Assembly: GCA_043753895.1 (NCBI GenBank)
Contig: JAYUWK010000001.1
Coordinates: 1-64,000, forward strand
DNA from: WLMZ01 sp043753895
GTDB taxonomy: Bacteria; Actinomycetota; Acidimicrobiia; Acidimicrobiales; Ilumatobacteraceae
Direction: 5' to 3'
DNA length: 64,000 bases
This document shows, piece after piece, positions 33,376 to 41,700 of this stretch. How positions within the stretch are numbered: the first letter of the stretch is position 1; every line of letters starts with the position of its first letter. The notes under the pieces were generated by a model. That model searched no databases, had not been told where the DNA came from, and worked only from the letters and a program-made list of their open reading frames with translations. Made by a program: the position numbers and the translations under genes.

Positions 33376-33933
33376 GTGACGAGCCTGCCTGATCGACCGA
33401 ACACCGCCTTGGTCGTGATCGACGTCCAGAACGACGTCGTGGCCAACGCCTACGATCGCAACGACGTCATCGCCAATATCAAAACGCTGGTCGACAAGGC
33501 CCGTATCGAGCACGTGCCGGTGATCTGGGTCCAGCACTCGAGCGACGAGCTCACCCAGAACAGCACCGGTTGGCAGTACGTTCCCGAACTGCAGCGCGCT
33601 GATGCAGAGCCCCTCGTCCACGAGCGCTACGGCGACTCGTTCGAGGACACCACGCTCGAGGCAGAACTCGCTCAGCTCGGCGTCGGCCGCGTGGTCGTCA
33701 CCGGAGCACAGACCGATGCCTGCGTCCGCGCAACCCTGCACGGTGCATTCGTGCGCGGCTACGACACCCAACTCGTCAGCGACGCGCATACCACCGAGGA
33801 TTTCTGCGAGTATGGGCTCCCTCCAGCCGTCAAGGTGATCGCGCACACCAACATGTACTGGACATGGCAGGAAGGTCCCGGCCGCATCGCCAGCGTGGTC
33901 CCGACGGCCGAGGTCAACTTCGGCGCCACCTGA
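33376..33933 (+). CDS. Isochorismatase-family cysteine hydrolase
   Basis: 185 residues from GTG preceded by GAGGAG. Catalytic Asp about 16 in VVIDVQNDVV and nucleophile Cys about 115 in TGAQTDACVRATLHGAF. The catalytic Lys normally found in the V-x-K segment is replaced: LVHERYGDSF has Glu (about 83) there, followed by Arg, so the chemistry may differ. Family members hydrolyse isochorismate, nicotinamide, ureidoacrylate or N-carbamoyl compounds. Not operonic with the pyrimidine locus, though an amidase role would be compatible. Confidence 0.82.
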   Translation: MTSLPDRPNTALVVIDVQNDVVANAYDRNDVIANIKTLVDKARIEHVPVIWVQHSSDELTQNSTGWQYVPELQRADAEPLVHERYGDSFEDTTLEAELAQLGVGRVVVTGAQTDACVRATLHGAFVRGYDTQLVSDAHTTEDFCEYGLPPAVKVIAHTNMYWTWQEGPGRIASVVPTAEVNFGAT

Positions 33934-34024
33934 CCCGAAGCCGATAGCGGTCCTGCTTGGCGGAACGTGCCCTACAGGGCTCACAGCGTTACGCAGAACG
34001 CCCTACTCGCCGCCGCGAGCCGGG

Positions 34025-34810
34025 TTACGGCTCCGGATGGGCGTTGCGTAGGAAGAGCACGAACGAGCGGTCGTGCTCGCGGGCCGGGCCACCTGCTTCA
34101 CTGAGCATCCTGACCACCGTGAGGCCGGCGGCCTCGGCGAGTGCGCGGATATCGGTCTGGCTGTACCAATGCAGTAGCCAGGGACGCTCGTCGATGGTCG
34201 TTTCGGTGGGTGTGGTGAGTTCGTAGCGAAGCACGGTGGTCTGGCAGCGGGCCTGTTCGTCGCGCTCCTCGCTCACCGCCGTCACGCTCATCTGCGTACC
34301 GTCAGCGGTGACGTGGCTACGGGCGCGGCCAAGCGCTTCGGGCGGCGTGGGATCCGGCTCGAACAGTGGGATCATCACTGATCCGCCCGGGGCCAGATGA
34401 ATGCGAATCTGAATGAGCGCACGCAACGCCGTGTCGTCGTCGGGCAACAGGTTGAACGTGGGCCCGGCCAGAAAGATGGAACGGAAGTGCCGATCGAGCT
34501 GCATCGACTCCATCGGCTGCAGATGCACGACCGCTTCGAGGCCACGCTCGGCCGCCGCGGCCCGACACCGATCGAGCATGTCTGGAGAGGAGTCGAGTCC
34601 CTCGATGTCGTAGCCGAGCTCGCGCAGATCGAGCAGCGGCTCGCCGTGCCCGCAACCCAGCTCCAACGCAGGCTTTCCGTAGCGTTCGATGAAGCGGACA
34701 TAGGGCGATGGATCGGGCGCGCCGGCCGACCGCAACGGCCCGTAGATCTGGGCAACGACGCCGGTGTAGAACAACGATGGCTCGACGAGATCCATCACCG
34801 AGTCTGCCAT
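34025..34810 (-). CDS. Class I SAM-dependent methyltransferase
   Basis: 261 residues from ATG at 34810 (a GTG at 34828 is also possible). Motif I ALELGCGHGEPLLDL, motif II DIEGLDSSPDML, and GPTFNLLPDDDTALRAL in place of the usual post-I acidic loop, then IHLAPGGSVMIPLFEPD. Target unknown. Divergent from the gene at 34855 with about 45 bp between starts. It ends 91 bp from the isochorismatase gene; the gap contains no recognisable element. Confidence 0.83.
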   Translation of the reverse strand: MADSVMDLVEPSLFYTGVVAQIYGPLRSAGAPDPSPYVRFIERYGKPALELGCGHGEPLLDLRELGYDIEGLDSSPDMLDRCRAAAAERGLEAVVHLQPMESMQLDRHFRSIFLAGPTFNLLPDDDTALRALIQIRIHLAPGGSVMIPLFEPDPTPPEALGRARSHVTADGTQMSVTAVSEERDEQARCQTTVLRYELTTPTETTIDERPWLLHWYSQTDIRALAEAAGLTVVRMLSEAGGPAREHDRSFVLFLRNAHPEP

Positions 34811-34854
34811 GCGAGCTATGCCAGCCACGGCGTGGCGCGCTAGCGTCGGGGCTC

Positions 34855-35343
34855 GTGGCCAGCAATCCGTCGCTTGACGTTGTACTCAGATCTCTCGATG
34901 GCGAGAGCCGCCCCCTCGAGGAGTGGCTCACCATGTTCAACCTCGGTTGCGTGGTTCTGGACCCGTACACCAACGAGAGTTCGTGGATCCTCAAGACCGC
35001 GTCGCGAATCCTCGCCGGGTTTCGTGGTGCCGATGTGCGCGTCAACTTCGTCGTCACGTGCGACGCCGATGATGCGAAGAAGTTCCTCGGACCGCTCACT
35101 GAACAGTTCTTGGTGTTCTGCGACCCTGATCGCGCATTCGTGAAGTCACTCGGCTTGGCCGAACTCCCCGCATTCGTGTTCGTTTCGATGGACGGCAACG
35201 TGGCCGCCTCGGCCGAGGGTTGGGACGGTGCACAGTGGCGCGCCGTCTCCGACCGCATCGCTACGGCCACGGTATGGGCCAAGCAAAGCATCCCCGCGGC
35301 AGCCGACCCGGCACCGTTCAAGGGCACGCCAGCGCTGGCGTGA
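34855..35343 (+). CDS. Thioredoxin-fold-like protein without CxxC
   Basis: 162 residues from GTG at 34855. The pattern LDGESRPLEEWLTMFNLGCVVLDPYTNESSWIL, then VRVNFVVTCDADDAKKFL and VFCDPDRAFVKSLGLAELPAFVFVSMDGNV, resembles TlpA/redoxin proteins, with a cis-Pro in ELPAFVFV. The active-site CxxC position is occupied by DPYTNES, so disulfide exchange is not expected. Family membership is inferred from fold cues only. The 3' end includes a perfect 16-base palindrome (ACGCCAGC/GCTGGCGT, 35326-35341) just before the stop. Confidence 0.6.
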   Translation: MASNPSLDVVLRSLDGESRPLEEWLTMFNLGCVVLDPYTNESSWILKTASRILAGFRGADVRVNFVVTCDADDAKKFLGPLTEQFLVFCDPDRAFVKSLGLAELPAFVFVSMDGNVAASAEGWDGAQWRAVSDRIATATVWAKQSIPAAADPAPFKGTPALA

Positions 35344-35356
35344 TCAACGCCCGCTG

Positions 35357-37900
35357 TTGAGTTCGCCATATGACCCAGCCGGTGATCTCCCCGTCGCCGG
35401 AGTCATCGGCGATGTCGCGGATGCGCTGAGCTCAATCGGCTCGGCCGTGCTCGTCGCACCGCCGGGTGCGGGCAAGACAACACTCGTTCCGTTGCACCTG
35501 ATTCAGCAGCCGTGGCTCGATGGACTCAAGATCGTGATGCTCGAACCGCGTCGCCTCGCGGCCCGTGCTGCCGGTCATCGCATGTCGTACCTGCTCGGCG
35601 AAGAGGTGGGCGACACCGTTGGATACCAAACTCGCGATGAACGGCGCATCGGTCGCAACACGCGCATCGAGGTGGTCACCGAGGGCGTGCTCACCCGCCG
35701 CCTCCAGCATGACCCCGAACTGCCCGGCACCGGACTGGTGATCTTCGACGAAGTACACGAGCGGAACCTGCCTACTGATGTTGGTCTCGCACTCGCACTC
35801 GATAGCAGGCGAACGTTGCGGCCCGATCTGAAGATCCTCGCGATGTCGGCCACCGCACAGGCCGACACGCTGTCGGTGATACTGGGCAACGGCTTGTTGG
35901 GCGGCGCGGCCGGGCCGTGCCCGATCATCACCAGTCTGGGCCGCACCTACCCGATCGAGATCCGTTGGTCGCCGCCGGGCAAGGGGCAACGGCTCGAACA
36001 AAGCGTTGCCGAAACGGTGCTGCTGGCGCTGCGTAACGACATCGGCGACGTGCTGGTGTTCCTCCCCGGTATCGGCGAGATCACGCGCGTCTATCAGGCG
36101 CTCGATCCACTCGTTGCCGCCGATGTCGATCTCTATCCCCTTGCCGGAGCGCTCTCGCTCGGCGACCAGGACAAAGCGCTTGCGCCTTCTCCACCGGGCC
36201 GGCGGCGGGTGGTACTCAGTACCGACATTGCCGAGACATCGCTCACCGTTGCGGGAGTTCGCATCGTGGTCGATGCTGGGCAGGCGCGGGTACCCCGCTA
36301 CGACATTCGCACCGGTATGACCCGGCTCACCACAGTGGCTACCAGCCGCGCGTCGGCAGATCAGCGCGCGGGTCGCGCCGGGCGCACCGAGCCGGGTGTC
36401 GCCTACCGGATGTGGAGCAAGCTCGAGCACAGCACGCGCCGCGCCCACCTCGAAGCCGAAATCACCCAAGTCGATCTCGCCGGGCTTGCGCTCGAGTTGG
36501 CTGCCTGGGGCACCCCGATCGACCAACTCAGCTTTCCCGATCCACCGCCTGCGCGCACGCTCGCTCAGGGGGCCGAGTTGCTCGAATTGCTCGGCGCTTT
36601 CGATGGCGACCAACGCATCACCGCCGTGGGCCGGGCGATGTTGGGCGTGCCCGCTCACCCGCGTCTGGCGCGCATGGTCGTGGATGCTTCCGGCCATCAC
36701 GACCAGTCGCTCGCGTGTGTGATCGCGGCCCTGCTCGACGACCGTGACATCCTGCGCGGCCGCGCCGACGACCTGCCATCTGACCTATCGCTGCGCATTC
36801 GCGTCATCACCGGACGCGAGCGCCACGAGCGAGCCGATCGCGGCGCGGTCGATCGATTGATCCGCCGCGCTCGCGACATCGCCCGGCGTGTGGGCATCTC
36901 GTTCGACCTCGACGACATCAACCCCGATCGTGCCGGCCCTGTCTTGCTACTCGCCTACCCCGATCGGTTGGCCGTACGCCGCTCGCAGCCCGGCCAGTTT
37001 CAACTGCGCACCGGAACAGGCGCATGGGTGGCCAAGAACGATCCACTTGCAAACGAAACATTCGTGGTTGCTGCCGATGTCGACGGTGACCGCAAGAACA
37101 CGCGCCTTCGCCTCGCCGCAGGCATCGATGCCGACGAAGTCGCAGCAACGCTGGGTGGAGCCGTTGAGACGCGACACACGTTGGTGTGGGACCGCGATCG
37201 CCACGACATCGTCGAACGCCTCGAACGGAGGCTCGGCAACATGAAACTCGACGAGCGTGTGCGGCGCCCGGGTGCATCACCCGCCACTACCGACGCTTTG
37301 ATCGAGCGCATCAGAGTCACGCGCCTCGCTCCGCTGCACTGGTCTGAAGGTGCAACGCAATTACGTCAACGCGTCGAGTTCATCCGCCGCTCAGCTAGCT
37401 CGGCCGGCACATCGAATACCCTCGCGTGGCCCGACTGGTCAGACTCGGGCCTCGTGCGGACTCTGGACGATTGGCTCGCGCCGTATCTCGACGGCATGAC
37501 GAGCATCACCGAAGTCGCCGCCTTGAACCTCACCACCGTCTTGCGCGCCGGGTTGCAGTGGCCGCTGGGGCGTGACCTCGACGAACTTGCACCAACCCAT
37601 CTCGAACTCACGTCGGGCAGGTCGCTGCTCCTCGACTACGCCAGCGACCAACCCTCGGCGTCAGTGCGTGTGCAGGATCTGTTCGGTACGAGCGTCCACC
37701 CCACCGCCGCCGGCGTACCCGTTGTGCTGCACCTGCTGTCGCCAGCGGGTCGGCCGATCCAGATCACCTCCGACCTCGCCGGTTTCTGGGCAGGGTCGTG
37801 GGCCGAGGTACGCAAGGAGATGGCCGGGCGGTACCCGAAGCATCAATGGCCAGCCGATCCCGCCAACGCTGCGCCGAAACGAATGAAGGGAAACGGATGA
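35357..37900 (+). CDS. hrpB: ATP-dependent RNA helicase HrpB-like (DEAH box)
   Basis: 847 residues from TTG at 35357. Motif I APPGAGKTTLVPL, motif II DEVHE in IFDEVHERNLPTDV, motif III SATAQ, motif IV/V VLSTDIAETSLTV, motif VI QRAGRAGRTEPG. After the helicase core come the winged-helix, ratchet (HA2) and the HrpB C-terminal region. DEAH helicases of this group remodel RNA or ribonucleoproteins; the role of HrpB in bacteria is not settled. The upstream frame to 35228 overlaps the preceding gene, so an internal start is preferred; no ATG fits, and the TTG 14 bp after the previous stop is the best candidate. Confidence 0.87.
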   Translation: MSSPYDPAGDLPVAGVIGDVADALSSIGSAVLVAPPGAGKTTLVPLHLIQQPWLDGLKIVMLEPRRLAARAAGHRMSYLLGEEVGDTVGYQTRDERRIGRNTRIEVVTEGVLTRRLQHDPELPGTGLVIFDEVHERNLPTDVGLALALDSRRTLRPDLKILAMSATAQADTLSVILGNGLLGGAAGPCPIITSLGRTYPIEIRWSPPGKGQRLEQSVAETVLLALRNDIGDVLVFLPGIGEITRVYQALDPLVAADVDLYPLAGALSLGDQDKALAPSPPGRRRVVLSTDIAETSLTVAGVRIVVDAGQARVPRYDIRTGMTRLTTVATSRASADQRAGRAGRTEPGVAYRMWSKLEHSTRRAHLEAEITQVDLAGLALELAAWGTPIDQLSFPDPPPARTLAQGAELLELLGAFDGDQRITAVGRAMLGVPAHPRLARMVVDASGHHDQSLACVIAALLDDRDILRGRADDLPSDLSLRIRVITGRERHERADRGAVDRLIRRARDIARRVGISFDLDDINPDRAGPVLLLAYPDRLAVRRSQPGQFQLRTGTGAWVAKNDPLANETFVVAADVDGDRKNTRLRLAAGIDADEVAATLGGAVETRHTLVWDRDRHDIVERLERRLGNMKLDERVRRPGASPATTDALIERIRVTRLAPLHWSEGATQLRQRVEFIRRSASSAGTSNTLAWPDWSDSGLVRTLDDWLAPYLDGMTSITEVAALNLTTVLRAGLQWPLGRDLDELAPTHLELTSGRSLLLDYASDQPSASVRVQDLFGTSVHPTAAGVPVVLHLLSPAGRPIQITSDLAGFWAGSWAEVRKEMAGRYPKHQWPADPANAAPKRMKGNG

Positions 37901-37974
37901 GGGATCGCTGACCGTTCGACACAGCGGCGCCAAGCGGGTTTCCTCGCCGATCGACACGCCGATACGGTTACACC

Positions 37975-39621
37975 ATGCCGGAGTTCGAGTTCACCGAGAT
38001 GCTTCCCCTGGGCGCAGACGACACCACGTATCGCCTCATCAGCACCGAGGGCGTGTCCACGTTCGACACACCCGAGGGCACCTTCGTCAAGGTGTCGCCC
38101 GAAGCCATCACCTTGCTCACCGAGACGGCGATGAAAGACATCGCCCACCTGCTGCGACCCGCGCACCTCAAGCAGTTGGCGAGCATCCTCACTGATCCCG
38201 AAGCCAGCGACAACGACCGATTCGTCGCGCTCGACTTGTTGAAGAACGCGAACATCGCGGCAGGCGGTGTGCTGCCGATGTGCCAAGACACCGGCACCGC
38301 GATCGTAAAAGCGAAGAAAGGCCAATACGTGTTCACTGGCGGCGGCGACGAAGAAGCCATCGCCCGGGGCGTGTACAACACCTATCTCACCAGCAATCTG
38401 CGCTATAGCCAGATGGCGCCGCTCACGATGTACGACGAGGTCAACACCGGCAACAACTTGCCCGCCGAGATCAAGATCAGTGCCACCGACGGTGATGCAT
38501 TCAAGTTCTTGTTCATCGCCAAAGGGGGCGGCAGCGCGAACAAGAGCTACCTGTTTCAAGAGACCAAGGCACTGCTCAATGAAAAGATGTTGCTGCCGTG
38601 GTTGTTCGAGAAGATGAAGACGCTCGGTACTGCGGCCTGCCCTCCGTATCACCTCGCCGTCGTCATCGGTGGTACGTCGGCCGAGTTCGCGGTCGAGACC
38701 GCCAAGATCGCCAGCACCAAGTACCTCGACAGCCTGCCCACCACCGGCGACCGCACTGGCCACGCGTTCCGCGACGTCGATCTGGAAGCCAAGGTACTGA
38801 CGCTCTCGCAACAGACGGGTATCGGCGCGCAGTTCGGCGGCAAGTACTTCTGTCACGATGTGCGCGTCATCCGCCTCCCCCGTCATGGTGCCAGTTGCCC
38901 AGTGGCGATGGCAGTCAGCTGTTCGGCCGACCGCCAGGCTTTGGGCAAGATCACGCGCGACGGCATCTTCCTCGAACAGCTCGAGACCGATCCAGCGCAA
39001 TACCTTCCTGAGATCACCCACGACGATCTCGACGAGCACGTGGTGCACATCGATCTCAACCGACCGATGGCCGAGATCCGCGCCGAGCTCAGCAAGTACC
39101 CGGTGAAGACTCGCGTGATGCTCACGGGACCGATGGTCGTGGCACGCGACATCGCCCACGCGACGCTGAAGGAACTGCTCGATTCAGGTCAGCCGATGCC
39201 CCAGTACATGAAGGACTACTGCGTGTACTACGCGGGTCCGGCCAAGACGCCAGCCGGTTACGCAAGCGGCTCGTTCGGTCCCACCACCGCTGGCCGTATG
39301 GACAGCTATGTCGATGAGTTCCAGGCTGCAGGCGCGAGCATGGTCATGCTCGCCAAGGGCAACCGCAGCCGACAGGTCACCGACGCGTGCAAGGCCCACG
39401 GCGGTTTCTATCTCGGCTCCATCGGTGGCCCCGCAGCCCGACTCGCGCAGGACTGCATCACCAAGGTCGAGGTCCTCGAATACGCCGAGTTGGGCATGGA
39501 GGCGATCTGGAAGATCGAGGTCCACGACTTCCCCGCGTTCATCGTTGTCGACGACAAGGGCAACGACTTCTTCGACCTCGTCAACAAGCCCATGCCCGGA
39601 ACCCCGGTGCAGCTGCACTGA
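37975..39621 (+). CDS. fumA: Class I fumarate hydratase (iron-sulfur, single chain)
   Basis: 548 residues. Typical N-terminal alpha-domain segment VLPMCQDTGTAIVKAKKG with the first cluster Cys, IKISATDGDAFKFLFIAKGGGSANKSYLFQETK, and the C-terminal beta domain with GPTTAGRMDSYVDEFQAAGASMVMLAKGNRSRQVTDACKAHGGFYLGSIGGPAA. It interconverts fumarate and malate in the TCA cycle using an oxygen-sensitive [4Fe-4S] cluster. Length equals that of E. coli FumA/FumB. It stands alone after hrpB (74-bp gap). Tartrate dehydratase and mesaconate hydratase are related; the single-chain layout favours fumarase. Confidence 0.9.
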   Translation: MPEFEFTEMLPLGADDTTYRLISTEGVSTFDTPEGTFVKVSPEAITLLTETAMKDIAHLLRPAHLKQLASILTDPEASDNDRFVALDLLKNANIAAGGVLPMCQDTGTAIVKAKKGQYVFTGGGDEEAIARGVYNTYLTSNLRYSQMAPLTMYDEVNTGNNLPAEIKISATDGDAFKFLFIAKGGGSANKSYLFQETKALLNEKMLLPWLFEKMKTLGTAACPPYHLAVVIGGTSAEFAVETAKIASTKYLDSLPTTGDRTGHAFRDVDLEAKVLTLSQQTGIGAQFGGKYFCHDVRVIRLPRHGASCPVAMAVSCSADRQALGKITRDGIFLEQLETDPAQYLPEITHDDLDEHVVHIDLNRPMAEIRAELSKYPVKTRVMLTGPMVVARDIAHATLKELLDSGQPMPQYMKDYCVYYAGPAKTPAGYASGSFGPTTAGRMDSYVDEFQAAGASMVMLAKGNRSRQVTDACKAHGGFYLGSIGGPAARLAQDCITKVEVLEYAELGMEAIWKIEVHDFPAFIVVDDKGNDFFDLVNKPMPGTPVQLH

Positions 39622-39739
39622 GTCGCGTTGGGCCCTGACGAACGTCCATCAACGATGCCACCGCCATCATCTCTGCACGATCCGCCTCGTCGGCTTCCAG
39701 AGCGGCACACTCCGCGGCCACATCGCGCGCCCTGCTCAC
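39581..39739 (-). CDS. Possible 52-residue protein downstream of the enoyl-CoA hydratase
   Basis: A GTG overlaps the TGA of the enoyl-CoA hydratase gene (GTGA at 39739-39736) and opens a 52-codon frame. The first 40 codons read like coding sequence: RARDVAAECAALEADEADR then AEMMAVASLMDVRQG, an acidic amphipathic helix similar in tone to type II antitoxin tails. The last 13 codons overlap the 3' end of fumA in antisense. It fills a 114-bp gap otherwise without features. No family recognised; could be spurious. Confidence 0.33.
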   Translation of the reverse strand: MSRARDVAAECAALEADEADRAEMMAVASLMDVRQGPTRLSAAAPGFRAWAC

Positions 39740-40569
39740 GACAGGTTCAGTTCGGCGGCTAACTCACCGAGGCGCATTTCGCCCTCGCGTGTCTGGCCGC
39801 CCTGGGACATGAAACGCTCCATCGCAACGCGGGTGCCGGGGCCTCCGAGTGTGTCCTGGAACGCGGCGCCCTCAGCGAGGAGATCGGCGACGACATCCTT
39901 CTCGGCGCGCAGCACCGACGCCTTCGCTGCGGCGACTGCGTGCGGGGGGAACGAAGCAATGCGGGCCGCAAGGCGATGCACGTGCGGCCACAGCAGCTCG
40001 GCCGACAAGGTGCGATTCACCCAGCCCCACTCTTGCGCAAGTTCGGCGGACACATCGTCGCAACCGAGCACCACCTCGAGCGCGCGCGAACGCCCGATCA
40101 GGCGCGACAGCCGCACGGTGCCGGAGCCGCCGGGAATGATGCCGAGCGCCACCTCCGGCTGGTTGAACACGGCGCGACCAGCCAATGCGAAGCGCATGTC
40201 GCAGCTGAGCGCAAGTTCGCTGCCGCCCCCGCCGACGCGCCCTTCGATCACGGCAATAGTGGCCTTGGGCATCGTGCGGAAGGCCTCGCACATGGCGTGA
40301 AACGGGTTGAGTTCGGTGGGCGAGGTCCCCCGATCGGTGGGGAACTGCAGAATCAAACTCACGTCGAAGTGGGCAATGAAGAAGTCGGGATTGGCGGATC
40401 GGAGCACGACGACACGAACGTGGTTATCGGCGGCGAGCGTGCCGGCGAGGGTGGCCATCTCCATGAACATCTGGCCGTCGAACAGATTGATCGCACCGTT
40501 GTCGATGGTGACCGTAGCGATGCCGCGAGCCACCTCGACACCAAGGGTGCCGAACCCGCCGTAACTCAC
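39736..40569 (-). CDS. Enoyl-CoA hydratase/isomerase family protein
   Basis: 277 residues from GTG. Crotonase fold: oxyanion-hole segments DFFIAHFDVSLILQ (about 60-75) and IEGRVGGGGSELALSCDMRFA, then QPEVALGIIPGGSGTVRLSRLIGRSRALEVVLG. One of the two catalytic Glu positions appears as Glu in PEVALGI; the other (usually in GGGxEL) is the Glu of GGSELAL. It may act in fatty-acid or branched-chain degradation. The GTG overlaps the stop of the LLM gene, so the small membrane protein, LLM and this gene form one operon on the minus strand. Confidence 0.85.
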   Translation of the reverse strand: MSYGGFGTLGVEVARGIATVTIDNGAINLFDGQMFMEMATLAGTLAADNHVRVVVLRSANPDFFIAHFDVSLILQFPTDRGTSPTELNPFHAMCEAFRTMPKATIAVIEGRVGGGGSELALSCDMRFALAGRAVFNQPEVALGIIPGGSGTVRLSRLIGRSRALEVVLGCDDVSAELAQEWGWVNRTLSAELLWPHVHRLAARIASFPPHAVAAAKASVLRAEKDVVADLLAEGAAFQDTLGGPGTRVAMERFMSQGGQTREGEMRLGELAAELNLS

Positions 40570-41471
40570 AAGAGACTCTTCACCACAGCCCGGGTGTGGG
40601 CGACCTCATCGGGGTTGCCGCCGAACTCAACGGCGGCGAAGTCGGTGACGCCCACATCGGCGAGGGCACGGATGCGGTCAGCAACTTCGGCTTCACCGCC
40701 GACGATGGCAATGTCCTCGGGGCCTTTGGCACCTTCGAGGTCGAGCATCGCCCGATAACTCGGCAGCTGGCCATACATCTGGAACGTCTGCGCGGCACGC
40801 GCCACCGCCGCGGAGGTGTCGGCGGTGACGCACACCGGCAGTGCGGCGATCACGCGCTGGTCGGGCCGACCAGCGGCTTCGGCGGCACGGCGCAATGTTG
40901 GCACGGTGTGATCGCGCAGCGTCGCCGGACCGGTGCACCACGTCAGCGTGCCGTCGGCGAGTGCGGCGCTGACACGCAGCATCTGCTCGCCGAGCGCGGC
41001 AACGACCACGGCAGGCCTCGACGAACCCGGCACCGATACGCCGCCGATGACCTTGTAGTCCTCGCCCTGAAAGTTGACGGGCTGACCTTCGAGGAGGGGC
41101 ATCATCACGCTGAGATATTCGCGCAGGTGACGCACTGGCTTGTCGAACGACATGCCCCACAGGTTCTCGACCACCATCTTGTGGCTCAAGCCAATGCCGA
41201 GGCACAGCCGTCCGCTTGCTGCGGCGTTCACCGTGAGCGCCTGCTGGGCCATCATCATCGGGTGGCGCGGATAGGTGGGGACCACGCTCGTGCCCAGCTC
41301 GATTCGTGGCACTTCACGGCCCACCACCGCGAGCGCCGTCAACGCGTCGTGGCCAAAAATCTGCGGCGCCCAGAAGCTGGCGAAGCCATCGGCCTCAGCC
41401 GCCCGTGCCTGAGCCACGATCTGATCGAGAGTTCCGTCGTTGGTCGACCCTGTGAAGATTCCGATGCGCAT
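40566..41471 (-). CDS. LLM class F420-dependent oxidoreductase
   Basis: 301 residues. Starts MRIGIFTGSTNDGTLDQIVAQARAAEADGFASFWAPQ, and contains RIELGTSVVPTYPRHPMMMAQQALTVNAAASGRLCLGIGLSHK and VVENLWGMSFDKPVRHLREYL, a good match to TIGR03564-type F420-dependent enzymes of actinobacteria. It lies 38 bp after the small membrane protein at 41510 and overlaps the enoyl-CoA hydratase start by 4 bp. Probably under the divergent LysR regulator at 41701. Substrate unknown. Confidence 0.87.
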   Translation of the reverse strand: MRIGIFTGSTNDGTLDQIVAQARAAEADGFASFWAPQIFGHDALTALAVVGREVPRIELGTSVVPTYPRHPMMMAQQALTVNAAASGRLCLGIGLSHKMVVENLWGMSFDKPVRHLREYLSVMMPLLEGQPVNFQGEDYKVIGGVSVPGSSRPAVVVAALGEQMLRVSAALADGTLTWCTGPATLRDHTVPTLRRAAEAAGRPDQRVIAALPVCVTADTSAAVARAAQTFQMYGQLPSYRAMLDLEGAKGPEDIAIVGGEAEVADRIRALADVGVTDFAAVEFGGNPDEVAHTRAVVKSLL

Positions 41472-41509
41472 GTACGCACCGTAGCGTGCGAAAAGTGCAG
41501 CGTTCCGAC

Positions 41510-41629
41510 TCAGATGCCGCGTTGCCGGGGGTCGGGGTGGTGGGCGAAGTCTGGGCGGCTATCGGTGCCGAAGTGGGGGGCGAGGCCGGCAACGAGCACC
41601 GTGAACGCAATGGTGAGCAGCATGAACAT
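41510..41629 (-). CDS. Small single-span membrane protein (39 residues)
   Basis: ATG at 41629 (a second in-frame ATG at 41623) is preceded by AGGAG with a 9-base spacer, a near-ideal ribosome-binding site. The peptide has one hydrophobic span, FMLLTIAFTVLVAGLAPHFG, then a conserved-looking polar tail TDSRPDFAHHPDPRQRGI. It lies 38 bp upstream of the LLM gene on the same strand and is divergent from the LysR gene across a 71-bp region that contains a LysR-type box. No family recognised. The ribosome-binding site, composition and operon position make it a convincing missed gene. Confidence 0.65.
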   Translation of the reverse strand: MFMLLTIAFTVLVAGLAPHFGTDSRPDFAHHPDPRQRGI

Positions 41630-41650
41630 TTCTATCGTCTCCTGTGATGA

Positions 41651-41667
41651 GATACCTTATGAGTATC
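41651..41667. promoter_or_regulatory. LysR-type operator GATAC-N7-GTATC
   Basis: A perfect inverted repeat of 5 bp with 7-bp spacer includes a T-N11-A core, the classic LysR recognition pattern. It is centred between the small membrane protein gene and the LysR gene, 34 bp upstream of the latter. Partial repeats ATACC (41670-41674) and GATAAT (41681-41686) nearby may be the activation half-site or a -10. The region is strikingly AT-rich for this genome. Confidence 0.65.
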
Positions 41668-41700
41668 GCATACCTCTATTGATAATGGTCACGCATATAT

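Noticed and set aside
33239..33379. A 46-codon frame exactly bridging the GNAT stop (ATGA) and the isochorismatase start (GTGA)
   Set aside because: The peptide is a disordered Ala/Pro/Arg string without motif and the stretch looks like a promoter/5' region; the overlaps at both ends are likely coincidence.
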